A DNA stretch of 64,000 bases from Ligilactobacillus cholophilus (GCF_030389495.1 NZ_CP127832.1:186001-250000); one strand, 5' to 3'; shown: positions 48,882 through 57,998, numbered from the stretch's first letter. Translations and numbers: made by a program. Notes: a model not told the origin generated them from the sequence alone.

Positions 48882-49979
48882 AATAGGAATAATTTTTAAA
48901 TCTTTTGAAGTGTGAGTGAAAGGTTTGCATCCATTTTCAGTAACATGAACACAGTCTTCAATTCTAACTCCAGCAAAGCCAGGAATGTAAATTCCAGGTT
49001 CGATTGAGAAACACATACCAGGTTTTAATTCCATATCGTTGCCTTCCATAATTGATGGAAATTCGTGTTCACTTTGTCCCATTCCATGACCTAATCGATG
49101 AATAAAGTATTCACCATATCCGGCTTTATCAATTATATTTCGTGCTATTTCATCTAATTTAGATGCTGGAATTCCAGGTTTAACAGCATCTTGAGCAGCC
49201 AATTGAGCTTCTAAACATACTTTATAAATGTCTTTTTGTTTGTCATCGATTTCTCCAAAAGCAACTGTTCGAGTCGCATCAGAAATATAACCATCATACA
49301 CAACCCCTAAATCAAATAAAACCATTTCATGAGGTTGAATTAAATCTTTTGTTGGGGCACCATGAGGATCAGCGGCATTTTTTCCACTTTTAATAATGGT
49401 ATCGAAACTCATATGCATTATTCCTTTTTTCATTAATGCATATTGAATTTCAGCAACAATATCTTGTTCACTTAAATTTTTCTTTAATGCATTAAATCCA
49501 GTTTCAAATGCAAAATCAGCCCATTGACCAGCGATTTCTAATTTTTTAATTTCATCTGGAGTTTTAATCAATTTTTCTTTTTCAATTATTGGAGTTAAAT
49601 CACCAATAAATTTTGCATTTGGATATTGATTTTTTATGGATTCATAACGTTCGACTGTTAAGTTTCCTTTTTCAATAGCCCAATTTTCAGGATTTTTATT
49701 AATTTTATCAATGTGCTCCTTAATTAAAGCATATGGGTTTTCATGATCTAAATAACCATATACGGGATATTTCCAGCCGACTTTCTTTACTGACTCAACT
49801 TCCAAAGCGGGAGCAAAAATAAATGGTTCATGATCAGGAAAAATGAATAATGCTAATACACGTTCAATAGGATCGCTTTCGAATCCTGTAAAATAGGCAA
49901 TGTTGCGAAAATCACTAATATATGCAATATCAAGATGCTTTTCAACTAACCATTGTTGGATTTCGTCTAAATGTGACAA
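48876..49979 (-). CDS. pepQ: Xaa-Pro dipeptidase
   Basis: PepQ splits X-Pro dipeptides, the last step in using casein-type peptides. The 367-residue 'pita-bread' metallopeptidase has metal ligands in FDLGVVYDGYISDATRT (two Asp), HRLGHGMGQSEHEFP (His), FSIEPGIY (Glu) and RIEDCVHV (Glu). The start is TTG at 49979 with AAAGGGATGA upstream. It is divergent from ccpA, the classic lactobacillus pepQ-ccpA arrangement. Confidence 0.96.
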   Translation of the reverse strand: MSHLDEIQQWLVEKHLDIAYISDFRNIAYFTGFESDPIERVLALFIFPDHEPFIFAPALEVESVKKVGWKYPVYGYLDHENPYALIKEHIDKINKNPENWAIEKGNLTVERYESIKNQYPNAKFIGDLTPIIEKEKLIKTPDEIKKLEIAGQWADFAFETGFNALKKNLSEQDIVAEIQYALMKKGIMHMSFDTIIKSGKNAADPHGAPTKDLIQPHEMVLFDLGVVYDGYISDATRTVAFGEIDDKQKDIYKVCLEAQLAAQDAVKPGIPASKLDEIARNIIDKAGYGEYFIHRLGHGMGQSEHEFPSIMEGNDMELKPGMCFSIEPGIYIPGFAGVRIEDCVHVTENGCKPFTHTSKDLKIIPIK

Positions 49980-50194
49980 TTAAATTCATCCCTTTCAAAT
50001 AACTTATTTTAAGTATAGCATAGGTTATAGCTAATTAAAGAATGATTAAAAAATAATATTAAATATTTTCATTTTGTGAGATGAATTTTATAAACAGATT
50101 ATAAATGGAAAATGAAAAAACATGAAAAAAGTTACAACTTAAATAATAATATTTACAATGAATAAAATGGCTAAAAATAACTAAATAATAACTA

Positions 50195-50232
50195 TTGAAA
50201 CGCTTGCATTTTTTTGAAAACTTTGTTAAATT
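50195..50232 (+). promoter_or_regulatory. ccpA promoter with cre-like site
   Basis: -35 TTGCAT (50204-50209), 17-nt spacer, -10 TAAATT (50227-50232). TTGAAACGCTTGCA at 50195-50208 resembles a cre site (11 of 14 strict-consensus positions, intact central ACGCTT) and overlaps the -35. This suggests autoregulation, as described for other ccpA genes. A minus-strand -10 TATACT for pepQ lies near 50014-50019. The rest of the 49980-50278 gap is plain AT-rich sequence. Confidence 0.65.
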
Positions 50233-50278
50233 AATAGTGGTTTAATGAAAATGAATTAAAAATGGAAGGAGAATTATA

Positions 50279-51283
50279 ATGGAAAAACAATCAATTACAA
50301 TTTATGATGTTGCTAAAAAAGCAGGCGTATCAATGGCAACTGTTTCACGTGTAGTAAATGGTAATCCAAATGTTAAGCCTGACACACGTAAGAAAGTTAT
50401 GGAAGTTATTGATGAGTTGGATTATCGTCCAAATGCAGTTGCTCGTGGATTAGCAAGTAAGAAAACCACAACAGTGGGTGTTATTATTCCAGATGTAACA
50501 AATGTATATTTTGCATCTCTTGCACGTGGAATTGATGATGTTGCTACAATGTATAAATATAATATTATTTTAGCTAATTCTGATGGTGATAAAAATAAAG
50601 AAATTCAAGTATTTAATACCTTATTAGCAAAACAAGTTGATGGGATAATTTATATGGGTACGCATTTAACAGATGTGCTTCGAGATCAAATTAAACGCTC
50701 TAAAACGCCGGTAGTTTTAGCCGGATCAGTGGATCATAAAGATGAAATTGTAAGTGTTCATGTAAATTACATTAAAGCGGTTAAAGAAGCAATAAATACG
50801 CTTATAGCACATGGAAATAAAAAAATTGCATTTATTTCAGGACCTTTAGAGTATCCAATTAATAGTGAATATCGACTAAAAGGATATAAGGAAGCTTTAA
50901 AAGAAAATGGAATTGATTATAATTCTGATTTAATTTTTGAGACAAATGAAACATATCGTGTAGGAGAAACTTTGTGGCCTGCTTTGTCATCAGTAAATGC
51001 AGATGCTGCTTTTATTGCAGATGATGAATTAGCAGCTGGCGTGTTAAATGGCGCAAAAGATGCAGGAATTAAAGTACCAGAAGATTTTGAAATAATAACT
51101 GGAAATGATTCTAAATTGACTGAGATTGTACGTCCACAATTATCATCAATTACACAACCTTTATATGATATTGGGGCCGTTGCAATGCGTTGCTTAACGA
51201 AAATGATGAATAAAGAAGATAGCGAATTGCAACCTACTGTTGAATTACAATATGGTTTTATTAAGAGAGGTTCAACTCGATAA
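50279..51283 (+). CDS. ccpA: Catabolite control protein A
   Basis: CcpA is the LacI/GalR-family regulator that, with HPr-Ser-P, binds cre sites to repress or activate carbon genes. The 334-residue protein has an N-terminal helix-turn-helix TIYDVAKKAGVSMATVSRVVNG and hinge YRPNAVARGLASKKT, then a periplasmic-binding-like core. AAGGAGAAT lies just before the ATG. Its position opposite pepQ is diagnostic. Cre-type sites elsewhere in the window (33.0 and 43.6 kb) are its likely targets. Confidence 0.96.
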   Translation: MEKQSITIYDVAKKAGVSMATVSRVVNGNPNVKPDTRKKVMEVIDELDYRPNAVARGLASKKTTTVGVIIPDVTNVYFASLARGIDDVATMYKYNIILANSDGDKNKEIQVFNTLLAKQVDGIIYMGTHLTDVLRDQIKRSKTPVVLAGSVDHKDEIVSVHVNYIKAVKEAINTLIAHGNKKIAFISGPLEYPINSEYRLKGYKEALKENGIDYNSDLIFETNETYRVGETLWPALSSVNADAAFIADDELAAGVLNGAKDAGIKVPEDFEIITGNDSKLTEIVRPQLSSITQPLYDIGAVAMRCLTKMMNKEDSELQPTVELQYGFIKRGSTR

Positions 51284-51303
51284 TATAAGTTAGATTGTTT
51301 ACA

Positions 51304-51332
51304 TTGATAAATTATGTGATTTTTGTTATCAT
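51304..51332 (+). promoter_or_regulatory. Promoter of yebC
   Basis: -35 TTGATA (51304-51309) and -10 TATCAT (51327-51332), 17 nt apart. Confidence 0.6.
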
Positions 51333-51382
51333 CTAAAGTGACTGTAATTGTCAAATTCTAAAACTGGAAAGAGGTATCTGAA

Positions 51383-52111
51383 ATGTCAGGACATTCAAAA
51401 TGGCATAATATCCAAGGACGTAAAAACGCCCAGGATGCAAAACGTGGAAAAATTTTCCAAAAAATCTCACGAGAAATTTACATGGCTGCAAAAACTGGTG
51501 GTCCTGATCCAGATGGAAATCCACAATTACGGCTAGTTATGGATAAAGCTCGTGCAGCTAATATGCCAAAAGATAATATCAAACGTGCAATTGATAAAGC
51601 TACTGGTGCCGGTGGTGCCGATTATGAAGAAATTACTTATGAAGGTTATGGTCCAGCTGGTGTTGCAGTTTTAGTACATGCTTTAACTGATAACCGTAAT
51701 CGTACAGCATCAGCTGTCCGTGGTGATTTTAACCGAAATGGTGGTAATTTAGGTGAATCTGGTTCAGTTAGTTTCATGTTTAATCGAAAAGGATACATTG
51801 CAATTGCGCGCGAAGATTTAGATGTTGACGAAGATACAATGGAATTAGCTGCAATCGAAGCTGGCGCAGATGACGTTCAAACTTCAGATGAAGTTTTTGA
51901 AATATATACAGATCCAAAGGACTTTGAAAGTGTTCGTGACGAATTACAAAAAGAATATGATTTAGCTACTGCTGAATTAACTATGGTTCCAACTACCACT
52001 ACAGAAGTTCCTGAAAATAAAGTAGAACAACTTCAACGCTTAATTGATAAGTTGGAAGATGAAGATGACGTTTCTGAAGTATTCACATCAGCTGAATTTC
52101 CAGAAGATTAA
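51383..52111 (+). CDS. yebC: YebC/PmpR-family regulatory or translation factor
   Basis: The 242-residue protein begins [25 protein letters not shown], the invariant family start, and continues through the three YebC domains ([30 protein letters not shown]). YebC proteins were described as transcription regulators; recent work supports a role in translating difficult proline motifs. GAAAGAGG lies upstream. In lactic acid bacteria yebC usually directly precedes comGA; here rbsK has come between them. Confidence 0.95.
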   Translation: MSGHSKWHNIQGRKNAQDAKRGKIFQKISREIYMAAKTGGPDPDGNPQLRLVMDKARAANMPKDNIKRAIDKATGAGGADYEEITYEGYGPAGVAVLVHALTDNRNRTASAVRGDFNRNGGNLGESGSVSFMFNRKGYIAIAREDLDVDEDTMELAAIEAGADDVQTSDEVFEIYTDPKDFESVRDELQKEYDLATAELTMVPTTTTEVPENKVEQLQRLIDKLEDEDDVSEVFTSAEFPED

Positions 52112-52134
52112 TTTAAGATAAAAGAAAGTCGGAA

Positions 52135-52166
52135 ATTGGTCCGGCTTTTTCTTTTTAAAAGAGATA
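52135..52166 (+). terminator. Terminator of yebC
   Basis: A 9-bp stem with one G-U pair (52135-52143 with 52150-52158, loop AATTGG) followed by a T-rich run. Confidence 0.82.
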
Positions 52167-52204
52167 ACTTTTGAAATGTGACAATAGAAAAGTGAGGAAT
52201 TATT

Positions 52205-53125
52205 TTGAATAAAGTAACTGTTTTAGGTAGCTTAAACGTTGATACAATTTTACAAATTCCACGGTTGCCACAACCAGGTGAAACGTTAGCAATGTCTGAT
52301 AAGAGAAATGCTGGTGGTGGTAAAGGAGCAAACCAAGCCATTTCTGCAGCACGCTCAGGTGCAAAGACATCTTTTATTGGAAAAATTGGAGATGACGAAA
52401 ATGGCCGAATGATGCTTAGTTTTTTAAAGGATGCAGGAATAAATACTGATCAAGTAACAATTTCTGGTAAGGGTACTGGACAAGCTTTTATTTTATTACA
52501 AGATAGTGGTGAAAATAGTATCATTATTTTTGGTGGTGCAAATCAAGAAATTAAAGAAAAAGATATTGAAAATGCACGTGAAACGATTCAAAAATCAGAT
52601 TTTATCGTTACACAGTTTGAAACACCATCAGATCAAGCAAAAAATGCATTTAAAATTGCAAAGGCAGCAAATGTAGTTACTGTATTAAATCCAGCTCCTG
52701 CACATAAAAATGTAGATCCAGAATTGTTAAAAAATGTTGACTTAATTACTCCAAATGAAACAGAAGCAGAAATTTTAACAGAAATAAAAGTTGTTGATGA
52801 ATTAACAGCACATGAAGCTGCAACAAGGCTACAGGAATTAGGTGCTAAAAATGTTATTATTACATTAGGTGGGCATGGTGCATATTATAAAACACCAACA
52901 AACGAAAAATTAGTTAAAGCTTTTAAAGTTAATGCTGTAGATACTACTGCTGCGGGAGACACATTCTTAGGTGCTTTAGTAAGTCGTCTGAATAAAGATT
53001 TTAGCAATTTAGAAGAATCTATTATTTATGCAAGCAAAGCATCATCACTCGCAGTACAAAAAGTTGGTGCTATTCCATCAATCCCAACTGAAAAACAAGT
53101 TTTAGCTGCATTGAATGAAGAATAA
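52205..53125 (+). CDS. rbsK: Ribokinase
   Basis: This phosphorylates ribose. The 306-residue PfkB-family sugar kinase has the N-terminal GSLNVDTI strand, GGGGKGANQAISAARSG, and the catalytic signature VDTTAAGDTFLGALVSRL with the base Asp. The start is TTG at 52205, with GTGAGGA 7 nt upstream. No ribose transporter or rbsD is next to it; the GlcU/RbsU-type permease at 43.6 kb is a possible partner. It sits between yebC and comGA with its own terminator. Confidence 0.93.
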   Translation: MNKVTVLGSLNVDTILQIPRLPQPGETLAMSDKRNAGGGKGANQAISAARSGAKTSFIGKIGDDENGRMMLSFLKDAGINTDQVTISGKGTGQAFILLQDSGENSIIIFGGANQEIKEKDIENARETIQKSDFIVTQFETPSDQAKNAFKIAKAANVVTVLNPAPAHKNVDPELLKNVDLITPNETEAEILTEIKVVDELTAHEAATRLQELGAKNVIITLGGHGAYYKTPTNEKLVKAFKVNAVDTTAAGDTFLGALVSRLNKDFSNLEESIIYASKASSLAVQKVGAIPSIPTEKQVLAALNEE

Positions 53126-53142
53126 TACAATATTTAATTAAT

Positions 53143-53180
53143 AAAAGATCTTGTTAATAGTTAACAAGATCTTTTTTTTT
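53143..53180 (+). terminator. Terminator of rbsK
   Basis: A perfect 15-bp stem (53143-53157 with 53161-53175, loop TAG) ending in nine T residues. It isolates the comG operon from rbsK. Confidence 0.93.
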
Positions 53181-53231
53181 ATAAAAAAATGCAAAAAATT
53201 GCGTATATAAATAATGAGAGGAGGAAATAAA

Positions 53232-54215
53232 GTGCAAATAAAAAATAGTGCTTTAAAAATTTTAGATGCGGCAATTTCAAGTAAAAGTAGTGATATATAC
53301 TTTTTACCGTATAAAGGAGGTTATGAAATAAAGTTTTTTGCTAGCGGTAAATATTATCTATATATTCACTTATCTTTTGAAGAAGCAGATAAATGCATAA
53401 ATTATTTTAAATTTAAAGCTAATATGAACATTAGTGAAAAAAGACGTCCTCAGCTAGGAGCATGGCGTTATGCTGTGGATTCAAAAGTTGTTAATTGTCG
53501 CTTTTCTAGTGTAGGAAATTTTATGTCAAAAGAAAGTTTAGTTATTCGATTAATATATCAAATTGATGATTTAGAAAAGCAACGGTATTTCATTCCTTCA
53601 CAATGGGAAAAAATTGAGAAAACTTGTTTAAAACGAGGACTAATACTTTTTAGCGGACCAACAGGTTCTGGAAAAACCACTTCAATGTATGAATTAATAA
53701 AAAAGTATTCAGAGAAACAAATTTTATGTATTGAAGATCCAGTAGAAATTTTTCAACCAAATGTACTTCAACTTCAGGTGAATGAAGATGCTGGGATAAC
53801 TTATGAGCATCTTGCAAAAGTTGCTTTAAGACACCACCCAGAGATATTGGTTATTGGAGAAATAAGAGACTGCTTTACTGCAAAAATTGTAATTCAAGCT
53901 GCATTAAGCGGTCATTTAGTATTAAGTACAGTTCATGCATCAGATGCAAATGGAGTAGTAGCACGATTATTAAATTTAGGCATTAATGAAGTAGACCTGA
54001 GTCAAACTTTAAAAATGGTAAATTATCAAAGATTAATTTCCGATACAAATAATGAAATTAAGGTTTTATTTGATCAAATTGATTTCGATGAAACAACATT
54101 AGAAGAATGCTTAAATCAAAAAAATATCTCTAAGGAGTGGCAAAGTAATCTTGAAAAATTTAAAGAAGAAAGCAAAATCAGTACTGAAACATTTCAAAAA
54201 TACTATTGGGGATAA
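53232..54215 (+). CDS. comGA: Competence pseudopilus traffic ATPase ComGA
   Basis: ComGA powers assembly of the DNA-uptake pseudopilus. The 327-residue PulE/VirB11-type ATPase has Walker A GPTGSGKT (residues 142-149), the Asp box CIEDPVEIF, Walker B LVIGEIRD and the His box LVLSTVHASDA. GTG 53232 is chosen because AGAGGAGG lies 7-8 nt upstream; the longer frame reads through that Shine-Dalgarno. It is the first of seven overlapping comG genes. The promoter region (53181-53231) is A-rich with TATATAAAT but lacks a convincing -35, consistent with a competence sigma factor. Confidence 0.95.
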   Translation: MQIKNSALKILDAAISSKSSDIYFLPYKGGYEIKFFASGKYYLYIHLSFEEADKCINYFKFKANMNISEKRRPQLGAWRYAVDSKVVNCRFSSVGNFMSKESLVIRLIYQIDDLEKQRYFIPSQWEKIEKTCLKRGLILFSGPTGSGKTTSMYELIKKYSEKQILCIEDPVEIFQPNVLQLQVNEDAGITYEHLAKVALRHHPEILVIGEIRDCFTAKIVIQAALSGHLVLSTVHASDANGVVARLLNLGINEVDLSQTLKMVNYQRLISDTNNEIKVLFDQIDFDETTLEECLNQKNISKEWQSNLEKFKEESKISTETFQKYYWG

Positions 54216-55227
54216 CAAGTGGAAAATAAAATATCAAGCAGAATTTTTTGAAACGCTTGCGGATATGTTAAAAAGTGGATTTTCTTTAAAGCAGAGCATT
54301 AGCAATTTAATTATTTTATATCCTGAGCTAAGTAATGATTTAGAGAAAATATATTTGGATTTGGAAATGGGAAATGATTTTAGTCAAAGTATAAAGCCAT
54401 ATTTAAATGAAAATACATATAATCAAATATTTATTGCAGAACGACATGGACAACTAAAATTAAGCATAATGCAGTTGGGAAAATATATGCAACAACGATT
54501 AAGACAAAGAGAAAAGATAATAGGAACATTAACCTATCCTGTTATTTTGTTGCTTTTATTAATTTTAATGCTTATTATCTTTTTTTATTGGCTCAAACCT
54601 ACAATTTCATCATTTAGTATTGAGAATCAATCAAATTTAAATGAGAAAATATATGTTGTTTCTTTTGAATATTTATTATTGGCTATTTTTGTATTATTTT
54701 CTGTATATTTAATTAAAATTTTTATTTGGTGGAAAAAGCAATCATGTATTAACCGACATATTTGGTATAGTCAATTGCCTTTAGTAGGAAAAATTTATTG
54801 TTATTTTTCATTTTATTATTTAAGTTTTAATTTAGCTTTATTATTTAGAAGTGGATTAAATTTGCAAGAAATTTGTTTCTTTTTGAAAACCTTTAAAAGT
54901 AGTTCATTGATATATCAACTTGGAGAAATGTTAAATAGTCATTTGCAAAATGGAGAAGAAATTGCAATTTTTATTGATAAGTATCCATTTATTCCTGCAG
55001 AATTAAATGTTTTTATGAAGAAAGGCCATACTAATTATCAATTAAGTGAGGATTTATTAATTTATTCACAAACGATATATCAAAGGTTGTTAAATAAAAT
55101 TAATAATTTAATAAACCTAATTCAACCAATATCATTTTTGATTATTGCAATAATTATTATTTCAGTATATTTATCTATTTTGTTACCAATTTATTCAAAC
55201 TTAGGAGGAATTTATAATGAAAACTAA
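54151..55227 (+). CDS. comGB: Competence pseudopilus membrane platform ComGB
   Basis: ComGB is the polytopic inner-membrane protein of the pseudopilus, with two type II secretion F domains (EFFETLADMLKSGFSLKQSI and LSFNLALLFRSGLNLQEICF) and three membrane helices (about 130-150, 170-190 and 330-350). The annotated TTG at 54151 overlaps comGA by 65 nt, with TAAGGAG 13 nt upstream. The true start is uncertain and could lie later near 54190-54220, since the conserved part begins after residue 20. Confidence 0.88.
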   Translation: MKNLKKKAKSVLKHFKNTIGDNKWKIKYQAEFFETLADMLKSGFSLKQSISNLIILYPELSNDLEKIYLDLEMGNDFSQSIKPYLNENTYNQIFIAERHGQLKLSIMQLGKYMQQRLRQREKIIGTLTYPVILLLLLILMLIIFFYWLKPTISSFSIENQSNLNEKIYVVSFEYLLLAIFVLFSVYLIKIFIWWKKQSCINRHIWYSQLPLVGKIYCYFSFYYLSFNLALLFRSGLNLQEICFFLKTFKSSSLIYQLGEMLNSHLQNGEEIAIFIDKYPFIPAELNVFMKKGHTNYQLSEDLLIYSQTIYQRLLNKINNLINLIQPISFLIIAIIIISVYLSILLPIYSNLGGIYNEN

Positions 55228-55525
55228 AATCAAAGGATTTACATTAATTGAAATGGCGATTATATTATTTATTATTAGTTTATTAATTTTAATTATTGTC
55301 CCAAATATTAATCATCAGCGAAAAAATGCTTTAAAAATAAATAATGGTGCAATGAAAACAGAATTAAGAGCTCAAAGTCAATTATATTTATCTGAACATC
55401 CTAATATTGATGCTGGAAGATTAACAATTTCAACTTTAGTAAGTGATCATTATTTAACTACTGATCAAGCAAAAAAATTAAATGATGAAAAAATTACAAT
55501 TCAAGAAGTGCTAAATGAAAAATAA
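55217..55525 (+). CDS. comGC: Major competence pseudopilin ComGC
   Basis: The 102-residue protein has the type IV prepilin motif KGFTLIEM (cleavage after Gly, Glu at +5) and then a hydrophobic stalk helix IILFIISLLILIIVPNI. ComGC is the main pilus subunit and is cut by the prepilin peptidase ComC, which must be encoded elsewhere. TTAGGAGG lies 8 nt before the ATG, and the gene overlaps comGB by 11 nt. Confidence 0.93.
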   Translation: MKTKIKGFTLIEMAIILFIISLLILIIVPNINHQRKNALKINNGAMKTELRAQSQLYLSEHPNIDAGRLTISTLVSDHYLTTDQAKKLNDEKITIQEVLNEK

Positions 55526-55934
55526 AGGGTTTACGTTGTTTGAAACTATTGTTGTTTTATTACTTACAAGTTTAATTTTAATAATTAGTATTTGTATTTC
55601 TAAAAATACACAAAAGACGTTAGTTGAAGAACAATATATGCAAAATTTAACAGAAACAATGAACACACTTTTAATCGAAGGAAAAAATAAGCGTCAAGCG
55701 GTAGTTTTTCAATTTGGTCGAAATGAAGCTTCTTGTTATATTGGTGGAAAGTATATTCATCGACCATATCCAAATTCATTAACGGTATATGGTTATAAAT
55801 ATATATGGGTGTCATATAAAGGTATGACTAAACCTCAGACAATTGAAATTGTAGAAAAAAATCATCGCTATAGTTATCGAATAATTTATGAATTGAGTTT
55901 TGGAGGAGTTTTTCGTGTTGAAAAATCAAATTAA
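55515..55934 (+). CDS. comGD: Minor competence pseudopilin ComGD
   Basis: The 139-residue protein has prepilin motif NKGFTLFET followed by a hydrophobic helix (IVVLLLTSLILIISICIS). The position after comGC and the length fit ComGD. It overlaps comGC by 11 nt and the next gene by about 20 nt, so translation is coupled. Confidence 0.85.
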   Translation: MKNKGFTLFETIVVLLLTSLILIISICISKNTQKTLVEEQYMQNLTETMNTLLIEGKNKRQAVVFQFGRNEASCYIGGKYIHRPYPNSLTVYGYKYIWVSYKGMTKPQTIEIVEKNHRYSYRIIYELSFGGVFRVEKSN

Positions 55935-56172
55935 TGGATTTGTAATAGCTGATTCCATGGTTGGATTAATGATAATTTCAATTGCTATTATACTTTTTTG
56001 CTTTAATCAATCCTGTTATATCAAAATGGAAAATAAATTTTATATTAAAAATTTACTTGTTCATCAAGCATATGTAGAAAGTACAAAAATTCTATATCAA
56101 AATAGAAAAATTAAAAAGATTATTATTAGCGGAAAAAATGACAGATATGAAATATATAAAATTAAGAATTAA
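55915..56172 (+). CDS. comGE: Minor competence pseudopilin ComGE
   Basis: The 85-residue protein has a prepilin-like start (NQINGFVIADSMVGLMIISIAIILF), with Gly-Phe cleavage but Asp rather than Glu near +5. GTG 55915 is chosen with GGAGGAG 6 nt upstream; TTG 55918 is equally possible. Assigned by position and size; the sequence is weakly conserved in this family. Confidence 0.7.
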   Translation: MLKNQINGFVIADSMVGLMIISIAIILFCFNQSCYIKMENKFYIKNLLVHQAYVESTKILYQNRKIKKIIISGKNDRYEIYKIKN

Positions 56173-56602
56173 AGGTTTTACAATACTTGAAGTTATAATT
56201 GCACTAATGATTTCATCGATTGGTATTGGATTAATTTATATGACTTTATATCCAATTCATCGTAATTTAATCAATGAATCAGGTATAAAAGAGCGAATAC
56301 AGTGGGAAAAATGCATTTCAACAATTGGTTCTGAAAATAATAAGTTTTATTTTGTGAAGAATAAAAATCATCATTTTCCGATTAGATTATATAATAATAT
56401 TCAACATAAAACCTATGAAATGCATATAACTGCTAAGAAGGCTTTAATTTTAAGAAGTACTGATCATGAAGGATTTATGCCACTTATTTTGAATTGTATT
56501 GGATATAGGTTTTCATACAATGAGCCAATATTAAATTTTGAAATAGAATTGAGGAATCATCATCATTACCATCAAAAAATTATTTTGTTTGAAAAAAAAT
56601 AG
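56138..56602 (+). CDS. comGF: Minor competence pseudopilin ComGF
   Basis: The 154-residue protein has a good prepilin motif IKGFTILEVIIALMISSIGIGLIYM, and its length and place match ComGF. It overlaps comGE by 35 nt. The Shine-Dalgarno (AGCGGAAAA) is weak, as expected for coupled translation within the operon. Confidence 0.82.
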   Translation: MTDMKYIKLRIKGFTILEVIIALMISSIGIGLIYMTLYPIHRNLINESGIKERIQWEKCISTIGSENNKFYFVKNKNHHFPIRLYNNIQHKTYEMHITAKKALILRSTDHEGFMPLILNCIGYRFSYNEPILNFEIELRNHHHYHQKIILFEKK

Positions 56603-56885
56603 AATGCAAATTTCTGGGATGCTGTTATCAAGTGGTATGTTTTTTTTAATGTTTTTAGGAATGATTTTTTTAGGCCAATTATTATATTATCAACAGCATT
56701 TTCGCTTTTATGAAGAAGAAATATATTTTAATGAGGCGCGTATATTAAGAAATATTGCGCAAAATAATAAATTAGAAAACAATCAAACTTTAGTTTTAAA
56801 TATTGGAAATGTTACTTATAAAAATTCATTATATTATGTTGAATTAAATAATGGAAAGAAATATCAACTTGATGAACTAAAATAG
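56589..56885 (+). CDS. comGG: Minor competence pseudopilin ComGG-like
   Basis: The 98-residue protein has one hydrophobic helix (GMLLSSGMFFLMFLGMIFLG) but no clear Gly-Phe prepilin site, as is common in ComGG. Called from its position as the last comG gene. It starts at TTG 56589, overlapping comGF by 14 nt; ATG 56604 is an alternative. It may be named differently in automated annotation because the family is very divergent. Confidence 0.6.
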   Translation: MKKNRMQISGMLLSSGMFFLMFLGMIFLGQLLYYQQHFRFYEEEIYFNEARILRNIAQNNKLENNQTLVLNIGNVTYKNSLYYVELNNGKKYQLDELK

Positions 56886-56957
56886 TTAAACTTGCAATTA
56901 CTTAGTTATATCGGTAAACTGTTACACGAATATCAAACGATTGTGAGGATATTAATA

Positions 56958-57965
56958 TTGAAATTAAAAGAGATTGAAAATAATTATCAAATTTTGTCAC
57001 AAATTATTGAAATTTTGGAAAATAAATTAGAATTAAGTTATTTTGATGCATTATGTGAAGCATTAAGTAATATTTTAGATGAACATTTTAGCCAAATAGA
57101 TGAATTAGATCAGATAACGAAAGATAATTTAAATAAATTATATGGCGACTTAGATTTTAAGGAATTTAAAAGTGAAGACTATCGACAATTAATACAATTA
57201 TTGTTATTAAATTCATATAAAAAAGAAATAGTTCAAACAAATCATCAAATGACACCAGATTCAATTGGTTTTTTAGTTGCATTTTTAATTGAAAAATTAG
57301 TAAATAAGGAAAATGTTCATTCTATTCTTGATATTGGGGTAGGAACTGGGAACTTATTAACAACAGTTGTTAATAATTTAAATTACTCTGGATATAATAA
57401 TTTAAATTTATTTGGTATTGATAATGATGATACTCTATTAGAAATTTCAGATATTTCGCTCGCTTTGCAAAAACACAAGGAAGTACAGTTATATCACCAA
57501 GATGCGATTGAAAGTTTGATGGTTCCTAAAGTAGACATTGTTGTGAGTGATGTGCCAGTAGGTTATTATCCAATTGATGAAAATGTTGAAACTTTTAAAT
57601 CGAAATTAGAAAATGGCCATTCATATGCACATTATTTATTTATTGAACAAGCAATGAGACAATTAAAGGATGGAGCTTGGGGATTTTTTATTGTTCCTAG
57701 TGATATTTTCAGTAATAAAGAATCACAAAGATTAATAAATGCTATCAGGGAAAATGGATACTTGCAGGGAATGCTTAATTTACCAAAAGAAATGTTTGTA
57801 TCTGAGAAATCTAGAAAATCAATTTTATTTGTTCAAAAGAAAGGGAAACAAGCTAGACAAGCAAAGCAAGTACTATTAGGCGATTTTCCATCTTTGAAAG
57901 ATAAAAATGAATTTGAACAATTCTTAAATGAAATTAATATTTGGGCAAAAGAAAATATCATATAG
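56958..57965 (+). CDS. YtxK-like class I SAM-dependent methyltransferase
   Basis: The 335-residue protein has a helical N-terminal part, then an N6-adenine-type methyltransferase fold: SAM loop ILDIGVGTGNLLTTV and a catalytic region SDVPVGYYP, where DNA methylases carry (N/D)PPY. This YtxK family follows comG in many Firmicutes. Its substrate is unknown, and the altered NPPY motif makes ordinary adenine methylation uncertain. TTG 56958 is chosen, with GTGAGGAT 8-9 nt upstream. Acetate kinase, often the next gene in relatives, is missing; a terminator follows instead. Confidence 0.82.
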   Translation: MKLKEIENNYQILSQIIEILENKLELSYFDALCEALSNILDEHFSQIDELDQITKDNLNKLYGDLDFKEFKSEDYRQLIQLLLLNSYKKEIVQTNHQMTPDSIGFLVAFLIEKLVNKENVHSILDIGVGTGNLLTTVVNNLNYSGYNNLNLFGIDNDDTLLEISDISLALQKHKEVQLYHQDAIESLMVPKVDIVVSDVPVGYYPIDENVETFKSKLENGHSYAHYLFIEQAMRQLKDGAWGFFIVPSDIFSNKESQRLINAIRENGYLQGMLNLPKEMFVSEKSRKSILFVQKKGKQARQAKQVLLGDFPSLKDKNEFEQFLNEINIWAKENII

Positions 57966-57998
57966 ATAAAATAGCAATCTTAAAAAGATTGCTATTTT
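57964..57998 (+). terminator. Terminator of the comG operon/methyltransferase
   Basis: A perfect 16-bp stem (57964-57979 with 57983-57998, loop AAA) ending in a T-rich run. Confidence 0.9.

Noticed and set aside
50917-51354. 145-codon antisense ORF over the 3' half of ccpA
   Set aside because: No ribosome site and no family resemblance; it is explained by the opposite strand of ccpA.
51348-51536. Alternative ORF upstream of and overlapping yebC
   Set aside because: Its residues mirror yebC in a shifted frame ([13 protein letters not shown]...), and the YebC start has the better ribosome site.
53181-53231. A housekeeping sigma-A promoter for comGA
   Set aside because: A TATATAAAT-like -10 is present but no acceptable -35 at 16-18 nt was found, so no specific promoter is annotated.
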